Shown here one piece after another: positions 46,662 through 55,103 of a stretch of 64,000 nt of DNA. The notes below the pieces were generated by a model. That model saw only the letters and a program-made list of their open reading frames with translations. It had not been told where the DNA came from and did not search any database. Each line of letters starts with the position of its first letter. Positions within the stretch are counted from its first letter, which is position 1. The position numbers and the translations under genes are program-made. The DNA is from CAVQGM01 sp963712065 (lineage in GTDB: Bacteria; Actinomycetota; Acidimicrobiia; Acidimicrobiales; Acidimicrobilacustridaceae), in contig CAVQGM010000002.1 of the NCBI GenBank assembly GCA_963712065.1, positions 1,302,001-1,366,000 of the forward strand, written 5' to 3'.

Positions 46662-47125
46662 GCCGAGGCGAGCGCCTGCTGCAGCTTCTTCGGGGTGTCC
46701 TTGGGACTGATCTTGTACCAGGCCTGCTCGATCTTCCCCTTCTCGTCGACGAGGAAGGCCGACCGGACGATCCCCATGTACTTGCGGCCGTACATGCTCT
46801 TCTCGCCCCAGGTGCCGTAGGCCTCGGCGACCTCGTGGCCGGTGTCGGCGAGGAGCGGGAAGCCGAGCGAGTGCTTGTCGTCGAACTTCTTCTGGCGGGC
46901 CGACTCGTCGGGGCTGATGCCGATGATGGCCGTGTCGCCGATGTCGCCGGCGACGTCGCGCAGGCCGCAGGACTGCTGCGTGCACCCTGGCGTGTCGGCC
47001 TTCGGGTAGAAGTACACGAGGACCTTGCGGCCCTTGTAGTCGGACAGCTTCACCCTCGAGCCGTCCTGGTCGAGGAGGGTGAACGCAGGGGCCTTGTCCC
47101 CCACCGCCAGCTTCGTGGTGCTCAT
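46658..47125 (-). CDS. bcp: Thioredoxin-dependent peroxiredoxin Bcp
   Basis: A 155-residue atypical 2-Cys peroxiredoxin. The peroxidatic Cys lies in YFYPKADTPGCTQQSCGLRD, where the second Cys five residues on is the resolving residue of the BCP family. VKLSDYKGRKVLVYF and STFLV-type core strands flank it. It should reduce hydroperoxides in the cytoplasm. A TAGGGT -10-like box lies 6 nt upstream of the ATG at 47125. First of the operon bcp-fabZ-ogt, an oxidative and alkylation damage theme with a lipid enzyme between. Confidence 0.93.
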   Translation of the reverse strand: MSTTKLAVGDKAPAFTLLDQDGSRVKLSDYKGRKVLVYFYPKADTPGCTQQSCGLRDVAGDIGDTAIIGISPDESARQKKFDDKHSLGFPLLADTGHEVAEAYGTWGEKSMYGRKYMGIVRSAFLVDEKGKIEQAWYKISPKDTPKKLQQALASA

Positions 47126-47131
47126 GCGGCG

Positions 47132-47137
47132 ACCCTA
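47132..47137 (-). promoter_or_regulatory. Leaderless -10 for bcp-fabZ-ogt
   Basis: TAGGGT on the minus strand, 6 nt before the bcp ATG. Confidence 0.5.
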
Positions 47138-47156
47138 CCGCTGCGGTGGGAACGCG

Positions 47157-47570
47157 TCAGCCGGGCCGGTTGACCAGGTGCTGGGCCGCCATCTCGAAGT
47201 AGCCGAGCACCTGGGCCTCGTCGTCGGGGGCGAGCCCGCCGGCCTCCACCGCGGCCCGCATGTGACCCAGCCAGGCGTCCCTCGCCGCCTCGCCGATCGG
47301 GAACGGGGCGTGGCGCATCCGCAACCGCGGGTGACCGCGCTCCTCGCGGTAGGTGGTCGGGCCACCCCAGTACTGGACCAGGAAGCCGACCAGGTGCGCC
47401 TTCGACTCGCCGAGGTCGTCGGGGTACATCGGGCGCAGGACCGGATCGTCGGTGACGCCGGCGTAGAACCGGTCGACCAGGGCGACGAACCACGGCACGC
47501 CCCCGACGCGCCCGTAGAGCGTGGTCGTCACGTCGGAGGTCTCGTCGTTCTCGTCGTTCTCGCCGGGCAC
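47157..47570 (-). CDS. Group II truncated haemoglobin (trHbO-like)
   Basis: A ~137-residue 2-over-2 globin. LYGRVGGVPWFVALVDRFYAGVTDDPVLRPMYPDDL covers helices A-E, followed by FLVQYWGGPTTYREERGHPRLRMRHAPFPIGEAARDAWLGHM. The proximal His is in RMRHAPFPI and the Trp in AWLGHM is the G8 Trp typical of group II. It should bind O2 or NO in the cytoplasm. The GTG start at 47570 has a -10 box 8 nt upstream; an in-frame GTG at 47532 (TTTLYGRVGG) is an alternative giving a more typical N-terminus. Confidence 0.88.
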   Translation of the reverse strand: MPGENDENDETSDVTTTLYGRVGGVPWFVALVDRFYAGVTDDPVLRPMYPDDLGESKAHLVGFLVQYWGGPTTYREERGHPRLRMRHAPFPIGEAARDAWLGHMRAAVEAGGLAPDDEAQVLGYFEMAAQHLVNRPG

Positions 47571-47578
47571 GGCGTGCG

Positions 47579-47588
47579 ACGGTAGCGT
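47579..47588. promoter_or_regulatory. Bidirectional overlapping -10 element, haemoglobin / carboxylase
   Basis: The 10-mer ACGGTAGCGT contains TAGCGT (plus strand, 8 nt before the carboxylase beta ATG at 47597) and TACCGT (minus strand, 8 nt before the haemoglobin GTG at 47570). The two hexamers share the central TA. The same 10-mer in reverse complement occurs at 63064-63073 between another divergent pair. Confidence 0.55.
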
Positions 47589-47596
47589 CCGCGCCG

Positions 47597-49195
47597 ATGG
47601 GGGACGCGCCGCCGACGACGATCGATCCGCGCTCCGAGGGCTTCGAGGCCAACGCCGCCGGCATCCAGGCCCTCCTCGACGAGGTGCGAGCCGCCGAGCG
47701 CACGGTGCTCGCCGGCGGCGGCGAGCGCTACGTCGAGCGTCACCGGGCGCGGGGCAAGCTGGCGGTCCGGGAGCGGATCGACCTCCTCCTCGACCGCGAC
47801 AGCCCGTTCCTCGAGCTGTCGCCGCTCGCCGGCTGGGGTACCGACGACCCCCTCGGCGGCGGCCTCGTCACCGGCATCGGGCAGGTCGAGGGGGTGGAGT
47901 GCGTGATCAGCGCCAACGATCCCACCGTGCGCGGCGGCACATCGTCGCCGACCACCATCGCCAAGTCCCTCCGGGCCCAGGAGATCGCCCTCGTCAACCG
48001 GCTGCCCCTCGTGAACCTCACCGAGTCGGGCGGTGCCGACCTGCCCCGCCAGGCCGAGGTGTTCGTGCCCGGCGGCGCGTCGTTCAAGAACCTCACCCGC
48101 CTGTCGGCGGCCGGCGTGCCGACGGTGACCCTCGTGTTCGGGTCCTCCACCGCCGGCGGTGCCTACGTGCCCGGGATGAGCGACCACACCGTGTTCGTCA
48201 GGGGCGCGGCCAAGGTGTTCCTCGGTGGCCCCCCACTCGTGAAGATGGCCATCGACGAGGATGCCGACGAGGAGGAGCTGGGCGGCGCCGAGATGCACGC
48301 CAGGGTCTCGGGGCTCGCCGACCACCTGGCCGACGACGAGCTCGACGCCCTGCGCATCGGCCGTCGCATCGTCGCCCGCCTCCACCACCGCAAGCCCGGA
48401 CCGGGGCCCTCGGCGCCGGCGGTGCCGCCGCTCCTCGACCCGGCCGAGCTCATCGGCATCGCGTCGGCCGACGTGCGCGTGCCGTTCCCGGTGCGGGAGG
48501 TGGTCTGGCGGATCGTCGACGGCAGCGCCTTCGACGAGTTCAAGCCGCTCTACGGGGCGCAGCTCGTGTGCGGCTGGGCATCGTTGTGCGGCTGGCCGAT
48601 CGGTGTCGTGGCCAACGACGGGATCCTCTTCTCCGAGGAGTCCCAGAAGGGCGCCCAGTTCATCCAGCTCTGCAACCGCCAGGACGTGCCCCTGCTCTTC
48701 CTGCAGAACATCACCGGGTTCATGGTCGGAACCCGCTACGAGCAGGGCGGCATCGTCAAGCACGGGTCGATGCTCATCAACGCCGTGTCGAACTCCACCG
48801 TCCCCCACCTCACGGTGATGCTCGGTGCCTCGTACGGCGCGGGGAACTACGGCATGTCCGGTCGCGCCTACGACCCCCGCTTCGTGTTCACCTGGCCCAA
48901 CCACCGCATCGCGGTGATGGGACCGAAGCAGCTCGCCGGTGTCATGTCGATCGTGCAGCGCACCGCCGCCGAGCGGGCCGGGCGCGCCTACGACGAGCAG
49001 GCCGATGCCGAGCTGCGGGCCGCCATCGAGGGCCAGATCGAGGAGGAGTCGACGGCGCTGTTCGCCACCGGCCGCCTCTGGGACGACGGGATCATCGACC
49101 CGCGCGACACGCGCACGGTGCTCGGGATCGCCCTGTCGGCGGTGCACGGGGCGCCGGTCACGGGCACCGACCGGTTCGGGGTGTTCCGGCTGTGA
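47597..49195 (+). CDS. Acyl-CoA carboxylase beta subunit (MCC/geranyl-CoA type)
   Basis: A 532-residue carboxyltransferase subunit. N-half: RERIDLLLDRDSPFLELSPLAG, VISANDPTVRGGTSSPTTIAKSLRAQEIA, NLTESGGADLPRQAEVFVPGGASFKNLTRLSAAG, FGSSTAGGAYVPGMSD. C-half: LFLQNITGFMVGTRYEQGGIVKHGSMLINAVSNSTVPHLTVMLGASYGAGNYGMSGRAYDPRF. This pattern is that of methylcrotonyl-CoA or geranyl-CoA carboxylase rather than propionyl-CoA carboxylase. The AtuA-like gene downstream favours a branched or terpenoid substrate. It starts 8 nt after the shared -10 element and overlaps the alpha subunit by 4 nt. Confidence 0.9.
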   Translation: MGDAPPTTIDPRSEGFEANAAGIQALLDEVRAAERTVLAGGGERYVERHRARGKLAVRERIDLLLDRDSPFLELSPLAGWGTDDPLGGGLVTGIGQVEGVECVISANDPTVRGGTSSPTTIAKSLRAQEIALVNRLPLVNLTESGGADLPRQAEVFVPGGASFKNLTRLSAAGVPTVTLVFGSSTAGGAYVPGMSDHTVFVRGAAKVFLGGPPLVKMAIDEDADEEELGGAEMHARVSGLADHLADDELDALRIGRRIVARLHHRKPGPGPSAPAVPPLLDPAELIGIASADVRVPFPVREVVWRIVDGSAFDEFKPLYGAQLVCGWASLCGWPIGVVANDGILFSEESQKGAQFIQLCNRQDVPLLFLQNITGFMVGTRYEQGGIVKHGSMLINAVSNSTVPHLTVMLGASYGAGNYGMSGRAYDPRFVFTWPNHRIAVMGPKQLAGVMSIVQRTAAERAGRAYDEQADAELRAAIEGQIEEESTALFATGRLWDDGIIDPRDTRTVLGIALSAVHGAPVTGTDRFGVFRL

Positions 49196-51241
49196 GCCGC
49201 TCGATCACCACCATCCTCGTCGCCAACCGCGGGGAGATCGCGAACCGGATCCTCCGGGCGTCGCGGGGCCTCGGGCTGCGCACGGTCGCGGTGTGCTCCG
49301 ACCCCGACCGGGACGAGCCGTTCGCCCGGGAGGCGGACCTGACCGTGCCCCTCGGGGGCACCACCGCGGCCGAGAGCTACCTCGACGTCGACCTGGTGAT
49401 CGAGGCGGCCCGGCGCGCCGGCGCCGATGCCGTCCACCCCGGCTACGGCTTCCTGTCGGAGTCGGCCGATGCCGCCCGTCGGGTCGCCGAGGCCGGCTTC
49501 GTGTGGATCGGACCGCCGGCCGACGTCATCGCCGCCATGGGCGACAAGTTGGAGGCCAAGCGGCTGGCCGTCGAGGCGGGCGTGCCGACCCTGCCGAGCG
49601 CCGAGCTGGTGGGCGACGCCGAGTTCGAGTGGCGCGCCCAGGCCGCCGCCGTCGGGTACCCGCTCCTCGTCAAGGCGGCCGCCGGCGGAGGGGGCAAGGG
49701 CATGAGGAGCGTGCTCGACGAGGAGGCGCTGGCCGACGCCGTCGCCACCGCCCGGCGCGAGGCGGCGGCGTCGTTCGGGGACCCGACGGTGTTCGCCGAG
49801 CGCCAGCTCCCACGCGCCCGCCACGTCGAGGTGCAGGTCGCCGCCGACTCCCACGGGTCGACCGTCCACCTCGGTGAGCGCGAGTGCTCCATCCAGCGCC
49901 GACACCAGAAGATCGTGGAGGAGGCCCCCTCCCCCGCCGTCGACCCGGCCCTGCGGGCGCGCCTCGGCGCCGCCGCCGTCGCCCTCGCCGAGGCAGCCGG
50001 GTACCGCACGGTCGGCACCGTCGAGTTCCTCGTCGACGACGCCAGCCGCGACTTCTTCTTCCTCGAGATGAACACCCGGCTGCAGGTCGAGCACCCGGTC
50101 ACCGAGGAGGTCACCGGCGTCGATCTCGTCGAGCTGCAGATCGCCCTCGCCGCCGGCGGCCCCCTCCCGTTCCGCCAGGACGACCTGACCCTCACCGGCC
50201 ACGCCATCGAGGCCCGCCTCTACGCCGAGGACCCGGCGAGCGGATGGCTCCCGTCGGCCGGCCCGATCCACCGCTACGGCCACGAGCCGAGGCCGGGTCT
50301 GCGCTACGAGGACGGCGTGGCCACCGGCAGCGTGGTCACGCCCTTCTACGATCCACTGCTCGCCAAGGTCATCGCCCGGGGCCCCGACCGGGCCACCGCC
50401 GCCGCCCGTCTCGCCGGCGCCCTCGACGCCCTGGTGGTCGACGGCGTCGCCACCAACCGGGCCTGCCTCGCCGCCATCCTCCGCGAGCCCGACTTCCTCG
50501 CCGGGGCCACCACGACCACCTTCGTCGACGACCACCCGTCCGTGCTCCACGCCGGCCCCGACGACGAGGCACGGATGCGCCACGTCGCCGCCTCGGTGCT
50601 CGCCGCACGGTCCCGACGGCGGGCCGCCGATCGGCACTGGCCGTTCGCGCCGGCGGGATGGCGCAACGTCGGGCCCCGCCGCCAGCACGTGGAGCTCGCC
50701 ATCGGCGGTCCCGACGGTGACGTGCTCGAGGTCACCTATGCCGTCACCGATGACGACCGCTTCTCGGTGGCGGCCGGCGGGACCGAGGTGGAGGGCCGGC
50801 TCGTCGACGTCCGCGTCGCCGGCGATGGCGATGGCGCCGGCGATGGCCATCGGCGACGGCGACGGCGACGGCGACCTAGTCGTGCGCCTGGAGTGCGACG
50901 GGGTGATCCACCGCTGCGCCGTCCACGCCGTCGACACCACCTCCTACGTCCGGTCCGCCGACGGCCAGAGCGTCCTGATCGAGCAGCCCCGGTTCACCGA
51001 TCCGTGGCACGAGGCGGGGGGTGGGGGCCCGACCGCGCCGGTGCCCGGCCGGGTGGTCGCCGTCGAGGTCGCGGTCGGCGTCGAGGTGACACCCGGTCAG
51101 ACCCTGGTGATCATGGAGGCCATGAAGGTGGAGCACCGTGTCACGTCCCCCGTCGCCGGGGTGGTGGCCGAGGTCCGCGTGGCCGCGGGCGACAACGTCG
51201 ACGCCCACCAGCTGCTCGTCCGGATCGAGGAGCACCCGTGA
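49192..51241 (+). CDS. Acyl-CoA carboxylase alpha subunit, biotin carboxylase/BCCP (one +1 break)
   Basis: A ~682-residue biotin-containing subunit. Biotin carboxylase domain: ILVANRGEIANRILRASRGLGL, HPGYGFLSESADAARR, KAAAGGGGKGMRSV, GERECSIQRRHQKIVEEAPSP, FLEMNTRLQVEHPVTEEVTGVDLVELQI. The BCCP domain ends the protein with VIMEAMKVEHRVTSPVAGVVAEV, the Lys being biotinylated. Between them lies a low-complexity Gly-Asp linker encoded by GGCGAY repeats (50820-50873); one extra base at ~50846 shifts the frame inside it. Removing it joins the two halves. GTG start at 49192 overlaps the beta-subunit stop (GTGA). The break may be an error in the repeat or a true linker mutation. Confidence 0.9.
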
Positions 51242-53034
51242 CCGACCCTCGTCCCCGCACCGACGCCGTGCGGATCGCCAACTGCAGCGGCTTCTACGGC
51301 GACCGCCTGAGCGCCGCCCGCGAGATGGTCGAGGGCGGCCCCATCGACGTGCTCACCGGTGACTGGCTGGCCGAGCTCACCATGCTGATCCTCGCCAAGG
51401 ACCGCCAGCGGAACCCCGGGGGCGGGTTCGCCAAGACGTTCCTCGTCCAGCTCGAGGAGGTGCTCGGCCGCTGCCTCGACGACGGTGTCCGCATCGTCGG
51501 CAACGCCGGCGGCCTCAACCCGTCGGGCTGCGCCGACGCCGTGCTCGCGCTCGCCGACCGGCTCGGCCTGTCCCCCGCCGTCGCCCACGTCGAGGGCGAC
51601 GACCTGCTCCCCCGGCTCGACGACCTGCGAGCCGCCGGTGTCGACCTCGCCAACATGGACACCGGGGAGCGCCTCGAGGACCTCGGCGTCGAACCCCTCA
51701 CCGCCAACGCCTACCTCGGCGGATGGGGCGTCCGCGAGGCGCTCGCCCGCGGCGCCGACGTCGTGATCACCGGCCGGGTCACCGACGCCGCCGTGGTCGT
51801 CGGCGCCGCCGCCCACCACCACGGCTGGGCCCGCACCGACTGGGACGCCCTCGCCGGGGCCGTCGTCGCCGGCCACGTGATCGAGTGCGGGGCCCAGACC
51901 ACCGGCGGCAACTACGCCTTCTTCGAGGAGGTCCCCGGCCTCGACCACCCCGGCTTCCCACTCGCCGAGATCGCCGCCGACGGCTCGTCGGTCGTCACCA
52001 AGCACCCGGGCACCGGCGGTCTGGTGTCGACCGGCACCGTCACCGCCCAGCTCCTCTACGAGATCCAGGGCCTCGACTACGCCAACCCCGACGCCGTGGT
52101 CGACCTGACGTCGATCCGCCTCGAAGCGGCCGGCCCCGACCGAGTGCGCATCCACGGGGTCCGGGGCCGACCGGCGCCCGACCGGGCCAAGGTCGCCGTG
52201 AACTACCTCGGTGGCTGGCGCAACAGCATGACCTTCGTGCTCACCGGCCTCGACATCGACGCGAAGGCGGCGCTGGCCGAGCGCACGCTCTGGTCGCTCG
52301 TGCCCGGCGGGCGCGAGGCGTTCGCCGAGGTCGACGTCCTCCTCCGTCGCACCGACCGCGACGACCCCGCCACCAACGACGAGGCCCTGGCCGAGCTGCG
52401 GGTCACGGTGATGGACGCCGACCGCGACAAGGTGGGCCGGGCCTTCTCGAACAAGGTGATCGAGATGGTGTTGGCCAGCTATCCGGGCTTGTTCACCTCG
52501 AGCCCCCCGACCGACGCCACCAGCTTCGGCGTCTACTGGCCCGCCCTCGTGCCGGTCGACGTCGTCCCCCACGAGGTCGTGCTCGGCGAGCAGCGCGTGG
52601 AGGTACCCCCGGCACCGACCGGCGACGTGGTGCACGACGCTCCACCGCCGGTGGAGCCGGGCCACGACGACCGGTGGGCCGACGCCCCGACCACCCGCGC
52701 CCCCTTCGGTCGCGTGGTCGGCGCCCGCTCGGGCGACAAGGGCGGCAACGCCAACCTCGGGGTGTGGGCCCGTTCCGACGAGGCATGGTCGTGGCTGCAG
52801 TGGTTCCTCACCGAGGAGCGGGTCCGCGAGCTGATGCCGGTCGAGACCGACGGCCTCGAGGTCCGGCGCTACGAGCTGCCCAACCTGCGGGCGGTCAACC
52901 TCGTGATCGTCGGCCTGCTCGGCCGGGGCGTCGCCGCCTCGACGCGCACCGATCCACAGGCGAAAGGGCTGGGCGAGTACCTCCGCGCCAAACTGGTCGA
53001 CGTCCCGGCCGGTCTCCTGGAAGGGCAGGGCTGA
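51238..53034 (+). CDS. AtuA-like protein (DUF1446, acyclic terpene utilisation)
   Basis: A 598-residue protein of the AtuA family. VRIANCSGFYGDRLSAAREMVEGGPIDVLTGDWLAELTM, GGFAKTFLVQLEEVL, VGNAGGLNPSGCADAVLALADRLGL, GADVVITGRVTDAAVVVGAAAHHHGW and VIECGAQTTGGNYAFFEEVPGLDHPGFPLAEI are family hallmarks. The C-terminal AtuA-like domain is GDKGGNANLGVWARSDEAWSWLQWFLTEERVRELMP. In Pseudomonas AtuA is needed for citronellol/geraniol growth, but its reaction is not settled. GTG start at 51238 overlaps the BCCP stop, and the next ATG overlaps its own stop, so all four genes of this operon are coupled. Confidence 0.88.
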   Translation: MTDPRPRTDAVRIANCSGFYGDRLSAAREMVEGGPIDVLTGDWLAELTMLILAKDRQRNPGGGFAKTFLVQLEEVLGRCLDDGVRIVGNAGGLNPSGCADAVLALADRLGLSPAVAHVEGDDLLPRLDDLRAAGVDLANMDTGERLEDLGVEPLTANAYLGGWGVREALARGADVVITGRVTDAAVVVGAAAHHHGWARTDWDALAGAVVAGHVIECGAQTTGGNYAFFEEVPGLDHPGFPLAEIAADGSSVVTKHPGTGGLVSTGTVTAQLLYEIQGLDYANPDAVVDLTSIRLEAAGPDRVRIHGVRGRPAPDRAKVAVNYLGGWRNSMTFVLTGLDIDAKAALAERTLWSLVPGGREAFAEVDVLLRRTDRDDPATNDEALAELRVTVMDADRDKVGRAFSNKVIEMVLASYPGLFTSSPPTDATSFGVYWPALVPVDVVPHEVVLGEQRVEVPPAPTGDVVHDAPPPVEPGHDDRWADAPTTRAPFGRVVGARSGDKGGNANLGVWARSDEAWSWLQWFLTEERVRELMPVETDGLEVRRYELPNLRAVNLVIVGLLGRGVAASTRTDPQAKGLGEYLRAKLVDVPAGLLEGQG

Positions 53035-54188
53035 TGCCGATCTTCACCGACGAGCACGAGCAGTTCCGTCGGCTCGTCCGCGACGTGGTCGACAACGAGA
53101 TCAACCCCCACGCCGACGCGTGGGAGGCGGCGGGGGTCTTCCCGGCCCACGAGCTGTTCCCCAAGCTCGGCGCCGTCGGCATCCTCGGCCTCGAGTACGA
53201 CCCGGCCTACGGCGGCCAGGGTGCCGACCACCTCTGGACCGTCATCTACGGCGAGGAGTTCGGCCGGTGCGAGACCGGCGGCGTGGCCATGGCCGTGAGC
53301 GTGCAGACCGACATGGCCACGCCGTCGCTGCACCGGTTCGGCAGCCACGAGCTGAAGCAGCGCTACCTCGTCCCCGCCGTCCGGGGCGAGATGGTCGCCG
53401 CCATCGCCGTCACCGAACCCGACGCCGGCAGCGACGTGGCCGGGCTGCGCACCCGGGCGGTGCGTGACGGCGACGAGTGGGTGATCAACGGCACCAAGCT
53501 CTACATCACCAACGGCACGCAGGCCGACTGGCTGTGCCTGCTCGCCCGCACGTCCGACGAGGGCGGCCACCGCGGCATGAGCCAGATCGTCGTGCCCACC
53601 GACGTCGAGGGCTTCTCCGTGAGCCGCAAGCTCGACAAGCTCGGGCAGCGCTCGTCGGACACCGCCGAGCTGTCGTTCGTCGACGTCCGGGTCCCGGTGG
53701 AGCACACCATCGGCGACATCGGCCGGGGCTTCCAGCAGCAGATGGCCCAGTTCCAGAACGAGCGGCTCATCGCCGCCTACATGGCCACCGGCAACATGCT
53801 CGCCGCGCTCGACAAGACGATGGCCTACACCCGCGAGCGTCGCGCGTTCGGCCGACCCCTGAGCGACAACCAGTACATCCAGTACTCGCTGGCCGAGCTC
53901 GTCGCCGAGGTCGACCTGCTGCGCCAGTACAACTACGCCTGCGCCGACGCCGTCGTGACCGGCGCCGATCAGGCGACCATCACCAAGATGGCGTCGATCG
54001 CCAAGCTGAAGAGCGGCCGCCTGCAGCGCCGTGTCGCCGACACCTGCCTGCAGTTCCACGGCGGCATCGGCTACATGGAGGAGACCTGGACGGCACGCTA
54101 CTTCCGTGATGGCCGCCTGCTGTCGATCGGTGGCGGCAGCGACGAGATGATGCTGCGGATCATCGCCCAGCTCGAGGGCCTGGGCTGA
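53034..54188 (+). CDS. Acyl-CoA dehydrogenase (citronellyl/isovaleryl type)
   Basis: A 384-residue flavoprotein dehydrogenase that introduces the alpha-beta double bond of acyl-CoA. Family marks: FPKLGAVGILGLEYDPAYGGQGAD, AIAVTEPDAGSDVAGLRTRA, WVINGTKLYITNGTQADWLCLLART, KLDKLGQRSSDTAELSFVDVRVP, YTRERRAFGRPLSDNQ and CLQFHGGIGYMEETWTARYFRDGRLLSIGGGSDEMM. Together with the carboxylase and AtuA-like protein it fits an Atu/Liu-type route, the dehydrogenase product being the carboxylase substrate. No enoyl-CoA hydratase or lyase is in the window. It ends before a perfect 23-bp hairpin. Confidence 0.92.
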   Translation: MPIFTDEHEQFRRLVRDVVDNEINPHADAWEAAGVFPAHELFPKLGAVGILGLEYDPAYGGQGADHLWTVIYGEEFGRCETGGVAMAVSVQTDMATPSLHRFGSHELKQRYLVPAVRGEMVAAIAVTEPDAGSDVAGLRTRAVRDGDEWVINGTKLYITNGTQADWLCLLARTSDEGGHRGMSQIVVPTDVEGFSVSRKLDKLGQRSSDTAELSFVDVRVPVEHTIGDIGRGFQQQMAQFQNERLIAAYMATGNMLAALDKTMAYTRERRAFGRPLSDNQYIQYSLAELVAEVDLLRQYNYACADAVVTGADQATITKMASIAKLKSGRLQRRVADTCLQFHGGIGYMEETWTARYFRDGRLLSIGGGSDEMMLRIIAQLEGLG

Positions 54189-54211
54189 GGCTCTACCGCT
54201 CGTTCGTCACG

Positions 54212-54261
54212 GTTCTGGTGTGGGTTCCGGTCGCCGGAGCGACCGGAACCCACACCAGAAC
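54212..54261. terminator. Perfect 23-bp inverted repeat, bidirectional terminator candidate
   Basis: Arms at 54212-54234 and 54239-54261 are perfectly complementary with a CGGA loop. It lies between the convergent ends of the acyl-CoA dehydrogenase gene and trpA. There is no T tract, so if it terminates transcription it does so by stem strength alone, as is common in high-GC actinobacteria. Confidence 0.65.
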
Positions 54262-54296
54262 GGCGAGTGCTCGGGTGGGGTGGGGGGTAGGGGGGG

Positions 54297-55103
54297 TCAG
54301 CCGGCGTCGAGGGCGGCCCGTACCTCGCCGATGAAGGCGGCGGCGCCCGCCGGCCCCTCCCCGTCGAGCAGCCGGCGCACGAGGGCCGACCCGATCACGA
54401 CGCCGTCGGCCACCGCGCTGGCCTCGACCGCCTGGGCCGCGTTCGACACCCCGACCCCGACGAGCACCGGCTTGTCGGTGACGGCCTTGACCCGCCCGGC
54501 GATCACGGTGGCGCTCGCCGCGAGGACGTCGCGCTCGCCGGTGACGCCGAGCAGGCCGACGGCGTACACGAAGCCGCGGGCCCGCTCGCAGATGCGGGGC
54601 AGGCGCTCGTCGGGCGCGGTCGGCGCGGCGAGCAGCACGGTCTCGACGCCGGCGCCGTCGGCCGCCTCGGCCCACGGCCCGACCTCCTCGAGGGGCAGGT
54701 CGGGCAGGATCGCCGCCGCCACGCCGCTGTCGGCCAGCGAGCGGGCGAAGCGCTCGTCGCCCATGCGGAAGGCGACGTTGTAGTAGGTCATCACCGCCAG
54801 CGGGACGCCGGCGTCGATGTCACGGAGCTGGTCGAGGACCGTGACCGGTGTGGTGCCCGACGCCAGCGACCGCTCGCTGGCCGCCTGGATCACCGGACCG
54901 TCCATCACCGGATCGCTGAACGGGATGCCGATCTCGACGGCGTCGGCACCGGCGTCGGCCACCGCCCGCACCACCTCGGTCCAGTCGTCGCCGAGGCCCC
55001 CGGTGACGTACGGGACGAGCAGCTTCCGTCCCGTGTCGCGGCTCGTCCGCAGCGCCGCCTCGAGCGCCCCGACGTCGTCCGCTCCGTGCGGCTCGGGCGT
55101 CAC
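54297..55103 (-). CDS. trpA: Tryptophan synthase alpha subunit
   Basis: TrpA cleaves indole-glycerol phosphate to indole. The 268-residue TIM barrel has the catalytic Glu in DAVEIGIPFSDPVMDGPVIQAASERSL, the catalytic Asp in AAILPDLPLEEV, GFVYAVGLLGVTGER and VGVGVSNAAQAVEASAVADGVVIGSALV. Start is GTG at 55103 overlapping the trpB stop (GTGA), so alpha and beta are coupled as expected for the alpha2-beta2 complex. Confidence 0.95.
   Translation of the reverse strand: MTPEPHGADDVGALEAALRTSRDTGRKLLVPYVTGGLGDDWTEVVRAVADAGADAVEIGIPFSDPVMDGPVIQAASERSLASGTTPVTVLDQLRDIDAGVPLAVMTYYNVAFRMGDERFARSLADSGVAAAILPDLPLEEVGPWAEAADGAGVETVLLAAPTAPDERLPRICERARGFVYAVGLLGVTGERDVLAASATVIAGRVKAVTDKPVLVGVGVSNAAQAVEASAVADGVVIGSALVRRLLDGEGPAGAAAFIGEVRAALDAG

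Noticed and set aside
47521..53034. A single 1837-codon open frame
   Set aside because: It is a composite: an out-of-frame opening, the biotin carboxylase domain, an out-of-frame stretch after the +1 break, then the AtuA-like gene. Homology shows separate genes.
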